Below are positions 11,948 through 24,077 of a stretch of DNA of 64,000 nucleotides, piece after piece (positions within the stretch are counted from its first letter, which is position 1; each line of letters starts with the position of its first letter). Under the pieces are notes generated by a model that saw only the letters and a list, made by a program, of their open reading frames with translations, did no database searches and was not told where the DNA came from. The translations under genes were made by a program, and so were the position numbers. The DNA lies in assembly GCA_033439295.1 (NCBI GenBank), contig JAVTLE010000016.1:1674001-1738000 (forward strand). Reading direction: 5' to 3'. This stretch comes from Deuterostichococcus epilithicus. Lineage: Eukaryota; Chlorophyta; Trebouxiophyceae; Prasiolales; Stichococcaceae.

Positions 11948-14419
11948 GGCGAAAGGCGTGGCTTTGACAAGTAGCGGCAGCAGACCTGCAGCGCACAGCA
12001 ACAGGACACTGTCAGCTGCACATCACAACAGCGAGTCTGCATCTTTCAAAGCGGCCGCATCACCCCTCCAGAAGGATTCAATATGACCTATGTATGCTGT
12101 ATGCGTTGTGCGCCAAGCAACAGCTCTGTCAGGCTTGACGTCTTTGGTTGCGTAACACCGGAACGCGTTGTCGCGGTGAACGACCCATAACCGGCACAAG
12201 TCCACGGCAGGCAATTTACACATCCAGGCACCCCTGACTTCAACGATCCTGAACCCAGACACGCGCTGCGGGCCGGCGCAGTCCGGGCCTGCGGCCAAGT
12301 AGATGCAAGGGCGTAGTCCACTGGCGACGGCCGCGGTGCAAATGGCGCACCCCGTATGTCCTGCGTCCGACGTCTTGTAGCAATGATGCAGATCAACGTT
12401 TGAAGCAGGTGTTGCTGACAGGGGCCCGAGAAGCGCGCACCTCTTGGCAGGCAGGCCGTCGGTCTGGAAGACAGGAGGGGCGCCGAGCAACGCGGAGTGA
12501 CGGTCGATGAGGGTTTGGAGCAAGAATGAAAGCGGCCTGGAAGCTCAGCCGCTGCAACCGAACCCCGGGTATGGCCTGGAACTGTGCACTCGCCTGCCAC
12601 CTTGACGAATGCGGCTCATTACTTCGCTGCCTGCCACTTGGCTTACCGTCAGCACATCTTCCCTAATCATGGCTAACCCTGCAAAAACCCTTAATTAAAA
12701 ACCCTTAGGACTTCATCCTTTAACACTTAGGTGCGGAGATCCCTCTACCCAACACTGCTCATGTTCTGGCTTTCGTCAGGCTTCACCAACTCTTCGGGTT
12801 TACACACAGCAGACATCTCGGCCAGGCCTGAGGCCTTTCTCCGGTGCATATGATTGGCATTTAAATCGCTTACGACTGCACAGCATGCGCCTGATGTCGG
12901 TCACAAACCAGCAGGGGCGCCCGCGGCCAGCCCTGCGGCCGCATGATGGAAGCGGTGCAGCTGAAGTGTCACTCCTGCAGGGGATTGCAGTTGACGACGG
13001 CGTGACCAGTATCTACATGCCTTCACTGGCAGAATAGGTACATTGTCATCAGAATGATTTGCACGCCGGTGGTGAATGGTCAGGTGCGAGATGAGCGGGC
13101 GAGCAAGCCTGCAGGAATTTGATGTTTACAGTGATGAACAGTGCAGCCACTCGAGCATGAACAGCCGAACGAAGTCTGCGGCACGCGCAAACGAACGGCG
13201 CTGAGATCAACACGCATGGAGTGCCTCGCGGGCCCAGCCTTCTGGCGGCAGGGCCCTGATCAAAAAACAGCGAAAGCGAAACAATGGCATTGTCGACTGG
13301 TGCAGACCCAGGGGCAGACCTAAAGCAATGCTGTCGGAGAGTTGCTGGTTCCCTTCGTGGCACAGAAATGGCACTGCTGTCGGCGCAAAGAGCGCCGGAC
13401 AGATGATCCTCATGTGAGGCGCCAACATCCCTGACTGCGCCCCTCGTCTCCGAGCCCCGACCGATGAATCGTGGACCCTCAAACAACCTGTGGAAAACTA
13501 TCTGCGCCTATATGCTGCTAACCACTCACAATTCTTCTGTTTCCCCTGTGCGGGCCCCCTGACAGGCCCCCCTGGGTTTCGAGTTTTGCCCCAGGCGACC
13601 GCTGGCTACCGTCCCACCCGGGTCATGCAGGCTGCAAGACGACCAGCCCAGAAGCGCCTGTTGGCACAGTGTCGGCTGCTTGTCGCGCCGCCAGGGCATA
13701 ACATTGCCAGACCGCCGGCGGCTTGTGCGACTGCTCAAGTGCAGCAGCAATGCTTGGCTGCTGCACCCTCCGCCTGCTTGCTGTGCCCCAAGGTGCTTCA
13801 TCCTGGCTGCCGCGACGGCCGCCTGGCTTGTGGCTGCGCGAGCCCGCTGCAACTTGGGCGACGGCACAGCATCGTTGCGAGGCTGCACGCAGCGTCCGGC
13901 AGCCGTGGGGCTGCCCCGCGGGACTCCCTTTGCTGCTCGACTGACAGCCCCAATGAATTGTGCGCGGGGCTGGGGTGCGGGCCCATGTTAGTGTGCGCGC
14001 TTGCGACCCAGCTGCTGCCCCTCCACTCCCCAAGGCGCTGGGCCTGGCGCCAGCCCGAGGCAGTGGACTGCCTGACACCTGATGCAGCAGCAGAGATGCA
14101 TGTTCGTCAGAGGCGTTGTATACAAGTGGAAATGGCACAAAATCCTACACAGTGTTTAGGATGTCGGACATCACTATAACATAGAAGTTGGTGCATGAGC
14201 GCAGCATGGGAGAGAAGCAAGGCCTGCAGCACAACGGCAGTGCATCCATCATGAAGCAGCGGAGGGCTCGAGTCCTAATCACACCGTATTGAGAGGCTGC
14301 AAACAACGAGAAGGGTTCGATCTTGATGGGGCACACACACCTTGGGTCAAAGGCGGCGCCGGGGTCAAAGACCCTCAGGCGCCGCCCTGTGGAGAGCCAA
14401 GGTGACTGCCGGATGGCGC
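11948..14419. other. Gene-poor stretch without a supported gene
   Basis: Open frames exist on both strands: 12023-12523 and 12088-12600 on -, 13490-14179 on +, and 13623-14138 on -. All are compositionally biased, overlap each other and lack motifs. The segment 12660-12720 is unusually AT-rich with scattered AACCCT-like pieces, but it is not a telomere array. I see no RNA gene. Confidence 0.4.
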
Positions 14420-17199
14420 CTATCGCCTCCTGTAGCCGNAGCTGCCGTAACCACCGTANGTCCCGGTGGCGGGCGGNGGTGGCGNGGGAGGCGGCGGCGG
14501 NGGGGGCGGCGGCGGCGGTGGGGAGCGTAGGACGCGGCCTGTGCGCCAGAGTAGGTGCCGTAGGTCACGACCGGGGAGGGCGGCGGCGGCGGAGGAGGAG
14601 GCGGGGGCGGCGGTGGAGGGGGCGCGTAGGAAGCGTAGGCGCCCCCAGTTGCTGTNGCTGCAAACGNNACATAAGNATCAGTGACAGGCTGATTCNTGTG
14701 TNATCCAGGTTGGTGAAGCTGTTGTGCGAGGACGCCAGGCAGTTGTCACCATCTGAGCTGACACATGTAATTCGTGTGCAACAGTGTGAGGTGACGCGAT
14801 TGCGAAGATGTGCTCACCGGAGCCATAGTTCATTGGGGGCGGGGAGGGGCGGTGGGGGAGGGGGAGGCGGCGGGGAGGGGGCGGTGCGTACGAAGGATAG
14901 GCGCCCAGGCGTGCGCCTGCAGGGTCAGATGTCACAGCTCGTCATCAAGACACCCGATGTGGCAAACCAGGGTATATCTGCAACAGGTGCACAGCGTGAG
15001 ATACACAATGAGAATAGCAACACTGTACAGCGCTACTTCACCAGACGCACCGAAGTATGTGCCGTAGACCGGAGGAGGTGGAGGAGGTGGCGGTGGGGGG
15101 AGGAGGCGGTGGCGGAGGCGGCGCGTACGAGCCATAGCTGCCGTAGCCCTCAGCGGCAGCAGCACCAAAGTAGGTCGGGGGGTGGGGGAGGCGGCGGGGA
15201 GGGGGCGGCGGGGAGGCGGTGGCGGCGCATAGCTGCCGTAGCCGTAGCCCTCAGCACCAGCGGAGATGCCGCCAAAGTATGTGGGTGGGGGCGGCGGGGG
15301 AGGCGGCGGGGGAGGCGGCGGGGAGGCGGTGGCGGCGCATAGCTACCGTAGCCGTAGCCCTCAGCACCGGCGGAGATGCCGCCGAAGTATGTGGGTGGGG
15401 GTGGGGGCGGCGGTGGCGGAGGAGGAGGAGGGGGTGGGGGCGACGGAGCATATGAAGCGTAGCCACCGTAGGGGGCGGCAGCCCGCGCGCTCGAGTACGT
15501 CGGAGGAGGGGGCGGCGGCNGNGGCGGAGGGGGTGGAGGGGGCGGTGGGGGCGGCGCGTATGAACCGTAGCTGCCATAGCCCTCAGCGCCTGCAGAGATG
15601 CCGCCAAAGTAGGGCGGCGGTGGCGGCGGGGGAGGAGGCGGCGGGGGAGGCGGCGGCGGTGGCGGCGGCGCGTAGCTGGCGTAGGAGCCTGCAGAGGAGG
15701 AGGATGCCGCTTCGGTTGTGATCGGCAGGATTGCAACAGTGCCCTCCAGCAAGGGGTGCCTTGTCGTCAGCCTGATGTGCGCTGATGTGCGGCAAGCAAC
15801 ATCTCCAGAAGCCAACAGGCTCCCCCGCAGCACACCAGGCTGGCGACCTGGTCACGGCAGCAACAGATGCACGTGCCATCCACGCATGCAGCACATCGTG
15901 GAGCCACGAATGGTAGCGGCAGTGTGCATGGTACAGACTCGGCAGCAGACAAGTGGCCTACCTGCAGGGTAGGCGCCCAGGCGCTCGCCAAAGTAGGCGG
16001 GCGGCGGCGGGGGGAGCGGCGGGGGGGGAGGCGGCGGCGGCGGCGGCGGAGCGTAGCTGGCGTAGCCGAACCGGGCGCCTGTGCAGCAGGAAGGAACGTT
16101 GGACAACGACCAGGGGGCCGAGGGAAGGCACCAGTCATGCAGCAAGTGTAGAGCGCATCAACATCAGGAGCGCCGCCTGTCTGCAGCAGCTCGATGAGCG
16201 CCGCAGCTAGGTTTCCGCACATCTACCGAGACACAGCAAGCTCCCACTGCCACTCACCGGTATAGCTGCCGTAGGCCGGCGGTGGCGGCGGGGGTGGGGG
16301 AGGAGNCGGCGGGGGTGGTGGCGGCGGCGGGCCATAAGCTGAGGTCACAGCGCCTGTGCAAGGTGCAGCACGCTGATCAGACGCTGCGTGTGGATGCAGC
16401 ATCGCGGTGCGGTCGTACAGATGTCAACAGTCCGCCCAGCTCCGTAGGCCGTTGTGCAGCTGATTGGCCAGCCTCCTGTGCATCAGCCCCTCCTACCACG
16501 CCCCGGCCTAGACGGTCTATGCCGTCAGCGAAGCCGAGACGTCGCAAGTGGAAACCAGCAAATGTGATGTGCCCCTCAACCGGCGCAAGGACAGGCCGCG
16601 GGGCTCGGGGGTGGTTGGGACGGAGGAGGTGCTGCCTAGGTTCGTACCTCCGCCGTAGCCCGAGTAGGCTGGCGGTGGTGGGGGAGGAGGAGGAGGCGGA
16701 GGCGGAGGGGGAGGCGGAGGCGGCGCGTAGCCGCCATAGCCGCTGCCATAGTAGTACTGCGCTGCTGCGGGCTCCGGCGCGAAAACGGCTGCCAGACACA
16801 CCGCGAAAAGTAGGACGCCCAGACCCTGCAAGACAAAGCAAGCAGCGGATCAGGCGGCCTGCAAAAGGCTTCCAGATGCAGAGAATGGGTAGATCCGACC
16901 GGCGGGACGCGGCCCGGGGGCGACAGCGCGCGCGGGCGAGCTGTTGACCGAAAGAGATTCGACGCACGACTGGTGCCCGCTTCAAGCGCGGGGCCGGCCG
17001 GGGGCCTGGCACTCACGATGCGAGCCCGAACAAACGTCGTCTGCGGCAGCCGTGCCGGCCGCGTCGTGCCGGGAGTACAAGGACGGGCAGTCGGGCGGGG
17101 GGAAACAGCGGCTGCTCGGGAACCACTGACTGAGGGTCGACGCACGGTTGGCGGCTGCGAGCCCCGGCCGGCCCCGACGCGGGCCGGGCCGGGCTTCAT
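14420..17199 (-). CDS. Modular Tyr/Pro-rich secreted protein, extensin/HRGP-like
   Basis: Probable cell-wall glycoprotein. An exon starting after a TTGCAG acceptor (about 16825) encodes a signal-like stretch (GLGVLLFAVCLAAVF, then PEPAAAQ), followed by YYYGSGYGGYAPPP. Later exons repeat one module: a Tyr/Gly/Ala/Ser linker (GYGSYA, YFGGISAGAEG, ARFGYASYA, ERLGAYPAG), then 10-18 prolines. Every junction I could resolve is phase 1 (exon ends in G, next begins with GC). The frame closes in TYGGYGS...GYRRR and TAG at 14420-14422. Several proline runs shift the frame by one base relative to the next linker, and the region contains N bases, so the annotated frame is broken as sequenced. A 5' exon from ATG 17199 joins in phase but would put ~60 Arg/Pro-rich residues before the signal sequence, so the true start is uncertain. 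Confidence 0.7.
15210..15400 (-). repeat. Tandem repeat of one proline module in the wall-protein gene
   Basis: Two copies with a 110-base period (15210-15288 and 15320-15400) differ at only a few positions across the part encoding YFGGISAGAEGYGYGSYAPPP. Looser copies of the module continue on both sides (about 15080-15180 and 15450-15700). Confidence 0.85.
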
Positions 17200-17861
17200 G
17201 GCCCTTAGAATGACCAGACCGGCCGTCCTGCGCCGGCTCGGCCTGCGGCCGAGCTGTCTCCGCGCGCTACTAACCCCTGTTGTCTCCAGTACCGCAGGAC
17301 GGTCGCCCCTACCTGGCGAAGCCGGCAGGCCGCGGGGCTGCGGCGTGCCATCTCCGTCGGGCGGGCTGCTAGATCCGCCTTCGGCGTTGCAGGCGTCTCC
17401 GGCTCAGGGGCGGCGGGGTCTACTCCGGGCGGCCTCTCAATCTGTGTGCAGCCGACTAGAAGTTGCACTTGCCGCGGCCTCTGTCAGCCGATGGCGCTCA
17501 CGGCTGTCTCTGGGCAGCCTTGATCCGCTGCCGGTATCCGTCTCCGTCCACGCGGCTGGGGTCGGGTCAAGCTGTGCTGTGCGGTTTGAGCGCCCGACCG
17601 GCTCTGCCAGAAACTGGTTGCACTAGAGTCCCGATCGGTCGTTCGAAACTTACCCCAGTCCGGAAATTTTCAACCCTCATGGAGAACTGTATGCTTTTTG
17701 GCGCCAAGCCCACTGGACAAGCCCCGTCGATGCGGATGGACGGTCCCGGTTTGTTGACTAGTAGGGCGGGTGAGTAGACAGAAGCCCTCGTGGTACATCC
17801 AGGACCAATTTACCGCGATCAAACAAATGTACATGGCCAACGAAAACCAAGGCAAAGCTCC
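17200..17861. other. GC-rich region between the proline-rich and RING genes
   Basis: It lies 5' of the proline-rich gene and 3' of the RING gene, so it should hold the promoter of the former. A long + strand open frame crosses it (16973-17626), but it is Arg/Gly/Pro-rich, has no motif and runs over the 5' exon of the gene on the other strand. Nothing else is recognisable. Confidence 0.4.
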
Positions 17862-17866
17862 TTACA
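17862..17866 (-). terminator. Probable polyadenylation signal (TGTAA) of the EGF-RING gene
   Basis: TGTAA reads on the - strand 36 bases past the TGA of the RING gene, at the spacing usual for green algae. Confidence 0.6.
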
Positions 17867-17901
17867 TACATACATAAACACAGTTGTTGCAACCACCCGC
17901 G

Positions 17902-20472
17902 TCAGCCGCCGACAAACAGGCGCTGGCGGCGCACGACCTCCCTGCGGCAGATGGGACACCGCTGCAGCCGCCGCGAGCACCGGCGGCACATGCACGCATG
18001 GCCGCAGGGGATGACGACCACCTGCAGACAGGAACCCGGACGGCCGTTGTTCTCGAGCCCCCAGCGCACAAGACAAGTTCGCCATGAACTTGACCATACA
18101 TGCTGAGTCAACGCACACAGCTGTCCTGTAGTCCTGCAACCAGAGAGCCAGAGAGCCAAGCCCTAGGCACCTCGTCAAAGCATTTGCTCGCGCTTTCGAG
18201 TGATCCCGTCAACAGACCTGTATTGGACGTGTGAGGCACACGCTGCAGTCCAAGCTGGCGAGCGGGCCGCTGGCCTGCGACTGCCGCCGGCCCTCCTCCA
18301 CCAGCTGCGCCTTCTGCGGCAAGGAGGCCATTGCACAGGTGTCAGGCGAAGCCCGCTGGCAGCCCTGCGTCAGTGCTCCAGACCGGCAACGCTATCACTG
18401 TCGCCGAGATGCCATCCCAGATACGGGGCGCATCCAGTGGAGTCCCGACAGCGGTGCCGCATGTGGCCTGACGCGCTGACGCCGCAAGGCTGCGCCACCG
18501 CTGGCCAGCGATGGGGAGCGCCCAGCCAGTGGCGCTGCCCGTCAATGCTGCCTGCCGGATCGCAGCGAGGGGCGAACTCACTCGGTGCGCCTTGCTGGCT
18601 GCGGCCTCCAGGTCCGCCTCGTCCACTGCTGCGTCTTCATCGCGCGCCACCGGCTCATCGGCAGACCGTGCCGCCTGCGCGTATGCAGGTGCAGCCTCGA
18701 TGGGAACAGCTCCCCAAGCTCGTCGTTATGCGGCTGTGGAACAGCCACGAGCACGCTCACACGCCGTGCAGGGCAGCAGCGTGCGGGTCACCACGCTTGC
18801 TGGCTGTTACTCCCGCTGCAGTCGTGCTCCAGCACCCTGCACGAGCAGCCAAGCACCTGGATTTCGATGCTGGTGTGCGGCTGCGGTGATGCCGCTGCCG
18901 CTGCCTCCGCTCCTGACTCTCCCGAGGAGTCGACGGCAGCCTGAGGCGCTGTGGGTGCTGCCGTGCCAGCTGCTGCCTCTTCGGCAGGGGCTGGGCTGCT
19001 GACTGCCGCCGCCTCACTGCTGTCGCCTGTGCGCACGGCACAGCCTCACAACGCATGACACCCCAGGGTCCTTCGGCAAGACGACCGAAAGCTGCAGAGA
19101 AGAACGCACTGTTGGCATGCACCAATGTGCTGCAGCTGATGGGCAACTGCCCCTGGGCCATCCCGACAGCCACTGTCTGATCGGCAGTGGCGCATCTGCA
19201 AGCATGAGGTGCCTGCAATGCCGGATCTCAGGGCGTCGCACCATCAGCAGCAGGGTGGCGCGCACGCCGCAGCGCCTCTGCGCGGTAGGTGGCGCGGATG
19301 GTTTCCGCCAGTGGCGCCTCCACTGCCCGCATGGCCTGAAGATCAGACGCAGCATCAGCAGCCCGTCGTACTCGCCTCAGCGCCTCCGCACGTTTGGTGT
19401 TGTAGGGTCGCTAGGGGCTCAAAGCCCTTCCTGGATATGCCGCTGGCCACAACACCATGGTACAACAGCAAGCGTAAACACGGCGTCTGATAAGCAGGCA
19501 GCACCAGCCTGGGCAGCACCGACCACAGGCTTCCAATCGATCCCTGGCGACAGCCCGGGTCAGTGCCATCGGGCCTCGTGGCGGCCACGGACCAGCACAC
19601 CGCAAGAGTGGCCGCCTTGCCTGCAGAGGACAGGGTGAGGGCTGCTGGCACGGGGGAGATGCGAGGTGTGGGCCTGGTTGCACAGTAAAAGGGAGCCCAA
19701 AGGGGGGAAAAAGGAAAAACAGTAACCTCCGCCACGGCGGCGGCGTCGCCGTGCTCCGCGTGCGCGATGATGGCCTCCATCTCGCGCATTGCGAATTCAA
19801 TGCCCGCATCCAGGTTGGCCGGGTACCGCCGCTGGCTCTCCCCGATCAGCCGCTCCACTGACTCCAGCCTACGGTGGCAGTTTCAGGGACTCGAGGTTTC
19901 CGTCTGAAGGCCAAGCGCATTCGCAAGGTTCACAACCCCTGCTCTGACAGACGTCCAGATCCTGGTGTGACAGCTTTCTGGCTCGCAACTCATAGCCGCG
20001 TCTTGCACCGCCGAGCGCCGAGCGCCGAGCGCATCCGGGCACCACAAAATTACCGAGCAGGCTGCCGTGCCAAAGGCCAGGACCGCCATGGCGCTGCAGC
20101 GCCGCATGATACAGCGACTGCATCGGCAGGTCAGACTCATACGTACGTTGAACCAGCACAGCCCTGACCCAGCACAGCCTGTCGAAGCAGCGGCCACAGA
20201 GCAGCCTGCCTGGCCACAAGCGCAGGACGCAGGCGCTCGCCTGACTTGGTCCACGGCCTCGGCTGTGCGGTCGCCGGCCTCCCCCGCCTCCCGCGTTGCA
20301 GACGCCACCTCCCCGATGGCGGCCTCCATGTCGGAGTCGCACTCCGTGGTGTCCTCGCTGCCGACGGAGCCCACTTCGTCGTCCAGGCCGGCCAGCAGCG
20401 GCTCCGCCGCCGGGTCGCCGTCCTCACTGACGTCGTCTGCGGGCCGGGAGTGCACACCTCTGGCACAGCGTG

Positions 20473-20509
<37 letters not shown>

Positions 20510-22855
20510 GTCACGACGCAACACAACAAAGAAGGCCTCGCCAGGTCTGCAGGGACGCCGGGTTGCGGAGACAGCTGCACCCCTTCATTCCTCCGTGTGC
20601 GCTGGCCGCAGCTCAGGTGCAGCACGCAGTCGCTCATGCATCCAGACAGAAGGTAGTGATGCTGCCCTGCGAATCAGAGACCCGCAGGAGCCAGAGACGA
20701 GTCATGCGCACCGCCACGGGGCAGGATGTCGAAGTGCCGCAGCACCCGGCCAATAAGCGCCAGCAGGATGCTGACGCCGATGCACGCGCCCAGCACGATG
20801 ATCGCCACCAGCCAGTTGGGCAGGTCCTGCAGGGCATGGCCAAAGCCACCATGAGGAGCGGCCCTGCACTCGCAGACGTGCAGTGCGTTCGACCATAGAG
20901 TAGCACTTCAAAACCAGTCCCAAGCCGAACAGCTTTTCAGAACGCTGGATGCCAGGCTGGGCAACTCAGGATGCACATGCCCGTCTGCCCTCAGTCACAC
21001 CATGCCGCGGCTCCCCACGTGTGGGCAGTCACCTTGGCGCCGGCGCCGGGCGGGCGCACACTACAATCGGCGCCGCGCCAGCCGCCCAGGCACTCGCACC
21101 GGCCCAGGATGCACACGCCGCGCCCCGAGCACATGTTCTGGTCGGCGCACGTGTCCATGCGGTGGATCGCGCTGGAGAGGCACGCCTTGCAGCACTTTGC
21201 CGGCGCCACTGGCACATACTGTGTCGCGAAGGTCATCCTGCTGCAACACAAAGGCGAATCTTCAACGAGAATTGCACCCTCAGCCTGCTAGAAGAGACAG
21301 AGCCACACCATCAATCCCCGCACATTGCCCGCATCCGCTTTGTGCAACCACGAGGATGGAAGCAGGGGCGGCCGACATGTGCAGACGCAAGCAGCAATGT
21401 AGGCATGGATGTGGTGCAGTTGGGCAGTGGGTTGGAGGAGGCATGATGACAGCTCATGTCTGGTGTGAAAGCGGTTCAACGCACCGCCAGTGCTCGTAGC
21501 CAGCCAGCAGCCGGTTGGTCGCCTTGCCACCGCAGTTGATGCTGTCGGAGGTCTGGCAGTCGCAGCGTTCCAGCTCCCACGCGTCCCCATTGGACAGCAG
21601 CACGCTCGGCGTGCTGTGCACGTGCGATAGATAGGCGTGAGGCAGGAGGAGGTGCATTCCTAGATCGGGTGTGGGCAGCCCAGGAGCTCACACACGCGTG
21701 TCAAGGGATGCTGGGGCAGGCATAGGCTGCAGTCAAACGGGCAGGTCTCGTAGGCAGACTCATCCTGCTCAGAAGCACGCTTGCTGCTCAACACGAGGGG
21801 TGTCGACGAGGAGTACACACCAGCACTCTGCGGCGCCGACAGGATAGTAGGCGTCCAGCGCCGCGCTGACGCGATTTGCCTCCGCATAGCCCGCCACTAG
21901 CGACGCGGCGGTCTCGCACTGCAGCTGCTGCGCGCCTGCGGCATGGCAGCAGTAGGATGGAGCAGATGGCATAAGAACCCTGCAGGCAGGCCGGTGGGTT
22001 GGTGGGCAGCACCACGACCATGTGCACTTGTTTGCATGGCCCCCCACCATTGTAACCTGAGCCCACGTGACAGTGGGAGCACCTTGGGCGGAGGACTTGT
22101 GGCAGCCGATCGACACGATGGCCACCGCTGTGGTCACGTTGTCGTGCCCGCCGAGCCGCTGCAAGCTCGGCGGCAGCGCCTTGGGCAGGCAGGGCCGGCA
22201 GCAGACGGCGCGCGACAGCGGCACCTGGCCCCCGCCCGCCAGCCACTGCCCCTCCCGCTCAAAGTCAGACACGAAGTACCTAATCAGGCGCAGAAAGATG
22301 TTGGGAAAGACCTGTCGGTGCCTGCGGATGCTGATGGTACAGGATTCGACATGCGTCCATGCTCTGTACATGTCGGCCTTGTTGGTCAGGGCCTCGGTGG
22401 TCATGGCAACAGTGTGAGGGCGCAGCATGATGATGCATCGACCACACGCAGCTGCTATGCCCGCGAGACTGCACGCACCCCTCCTTCTCGCAGGACAGAC
22501 CGTAAGGACTGCCTGTGGCGGGTTCGCAGTCGCAGAGTTCCAGCGGTTTTGATTCTGCTGTGCGGAGCAAGAGTGGGTGAAGGGCACCGTGTTTTTGAAT
22601 GCGGCATGGTTGCAGAGACTGGGTGTTCATGTGATTGGTCATCTGAGAATGCAGCGCCAATCAGAGCATACAGCACCAGCAGCGCATGGGAATGCGCTGC
22701 AGCAACTGAAGAGGGTCCGCACCGGCCGAGGCACTACTCGCCAAGTCAGGGCTTGAGGCAAAGCCTGCTCCTTCAACCTTATAGGCCGTGGCATCTGGCG
22801 CTACGTGCAAGGCCAACAGGAGGGCAACATAGCCTAGACCTGTGTGTTTCAACAT
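17902..22855 (-). CDS. Type I membrane protein with EGF-like ectodomain and C-terminal RING finger, candidate E3 ubiquitin ligase
   Basis: Fourteen exons join in phase to about 620 residues. Order: signal peptide ([19 protein letters not shown]) from ATG 22855; a Cys-rich ectodomain with paired motifs LELCDC and LERCDC; an EGF-like module ([13 protein letters not shown], then [12 protein letters not shown]); one transmembrane helix ([20 protein letters not shown], about 20780); an acidic stretch (20280-20430); a helical segment with [11 protein letters not shown] and [17 protein letters not shown]; an Ala/Glu-rich spacer; and a C-terminal C3HC4 RING. The RING spans exons 18218-18313 (CSVC) and 17902-18021 (PCGH, CRRC, CPIC), and resembles IAP/MULAN-type C-terminal RINGs. 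Predicted topology puts EGF outside or in the lumen and RING in the cytosol. Two adjacent genes remain possible if the junction near 19850-20260 is wrong. No ligase activity is shown by sequence alone. Confidence 0.72.
20470..20512 (-). repeat. CAG/CTG triplet run in the EGF-RING gene
   Basis: An imperfect triplet run (CAG on the - strand) lies just before the acidic exon. Read in the exon's frame it would code polyQ. The phase-compatible acceptor (GCCCGCAG) lies after it, so it is probably intronic. The run offers many alternative CAG acceptors. Confidence 0.7.
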
Positions 22856-23314
22856 GCTGCATGTGTCACGGAAGTCACGATGTCATGACCCCGCAAGCTG
22901 GAGCTGAACTTTGACGGAGAAAGCAAACGAACCCTCCGAGTGCAACGTCAAACTGAAAAGCGTCTATACGTCACATGTGCTGTTCATCAAACCATCAGGG
23001 GACCTGCACAATGCTGCACGAGTCCCGGGATCAAGCTGCAGCGAGCAGCGAGCCTGGCATCACTCAGCAACTTGACAACCGTGTCAAAGGTTCTGCAATC
23101 GTCCGTTGTACCTAGCTGACCGAGCTGCACCCGTGGCTTTCCTGCTGGAGGTCATACGCCCTCATTTCTCCATTATAGCGCGCTGCAGCAGGCTCTAACA
23201 TAACGTAGACAGGCTTTTCAGGCTGCTTTCCAGATACGTCTCAACTTTCGAAGCAGACAGATGATGTAGTCAAGCTTCTCCGCTTGCACTTATCTCACAT
23301 CAGCGCGTCAAAAC
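22856..23314. promoter_or_regulatory. Shared 5' region of the divergent EGF-RING and CCDC12 genes
   Basis: Only about 460 bases separate the two start codons, so both promoters must lie here. No TATA box or clear repeated operator is visible. Confidence 0.5.
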
Positions 23315-23826
23315 ATGGAGGATGCCGCGGCAAGGAAGGCGCGGCTGAAGCGGCTCAGAGAGGAGGCTGACGCAACGGAGGCAGTGCAGGCCGCGGCAGA
23401 GGAGCCGAAGCTCAAGTTCAGGAACTATGCGCCGCGGGACGAGAAGATCGAGCATGATGCGGTGCCGCAGCCGGATGTGAAGGAATTTGAGCCGCCAAAG
23501 ATTGAGCTGGAGCAGGCCGATGATCAGGAGGTGAGCGCACGATACGAGTCTGCCAATGCCGGCCTCCCTGCGAGGTGTTGGAGTTGGGCAGTTGAAGCAG
23601 ATGTCAACAGCCGATGTGGAGCGCCAGGTCAATGCCTCGTGCGTGGTCGCCTGCGCCACAGGATCTGCTCATAAACGTGGCGCCGAAGAAGCCAAATTGG
23701 GACTTGCGGCGTGACATCGCCAAGAAGCTGGAGAAGCTGGAGCGGCGAACGCAAAAGGCCATGATCCAGATTATGAAGGACCAGGAGCGGCTGCGGCTAG
23801 AGGCGGAGGGCGGCCAGCAGGATTGA
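23315..23826 (+). CDS. CCDC12: CCDC12 / cwf18 family spliceosome-associated protein
   Basis: Small coiled-coil component of activated spliceosomes. Two exons, 23315-23530 and 23662-23826, join in phase 0 to 126 aa plus TGA. The N-terminal exon is charged and helical (RKARLKRLREEADATEAV, LKFRNYAPRD). The C-terminal exon carries the family signature: LLINVAPKKPNWDLRRD, then KKLEKLERRTQKA. Length and order match the family (about 110-170 aa). It is divergent from the EGF-RING gene and convergent with the glutathione transferase. A TGTAA signal lies at 23868-23872. I see nothing missing. Confidence 0.93.
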
Positions 23827-23867
23827 ACATAGCAGCGGCGCTGTTCTGTGACGTGGCGGTTGACCTT

Positions 23868-23872
23868 TGTAA
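23868..23872 (+). terminator. Probable polyadenylation signal (TGTAA) of CCDC12
   Basis: The TGTAA motif begins 42 bases past the CCDC12 stop codon on the same strand. Confidence 0.6.
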
Positions 23873-24077
23873 TGTTCAGACATGTTGCCAGGGAGTGCAG
23901 CTCTCTGAAGCCGCTCCGTTTCTGACCAGCAAAACGTTTTAACAGGCACAATGGTACAAGTTCCCATCTCGAGGTGGACCCGCTTGTGTCGCTAGCCAAC
24001 CATGCGGCACCACAACGCTATTTGAAGTCATGGGCGCTCGTTGACTTCGCTGTGTTGTCTGCAGCAGAGGCACCTGC

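Noticed and set aside
12660-12720. AACCCT/CCCTTA pieces suggesting telomeric repeat
   Set aside because: The units are not tandem or regular and lie inside the window, so there is no evidence of a telomere or interstitial array.
13490-14179. A 229-codon + strand frame
   Set aside because: Cys/Ala/Arg-biased, overlaps equally long - strand frames, and has no signal peptide, domain or homology cue.
16973-17626. A 217-codon + strand open frame opposite the proline-rich gene's 5' side
   Set aside because: Arg/Gly/Pro-biased, no domain, no splice structure, and typical of the open antisense frames that high GC produces.
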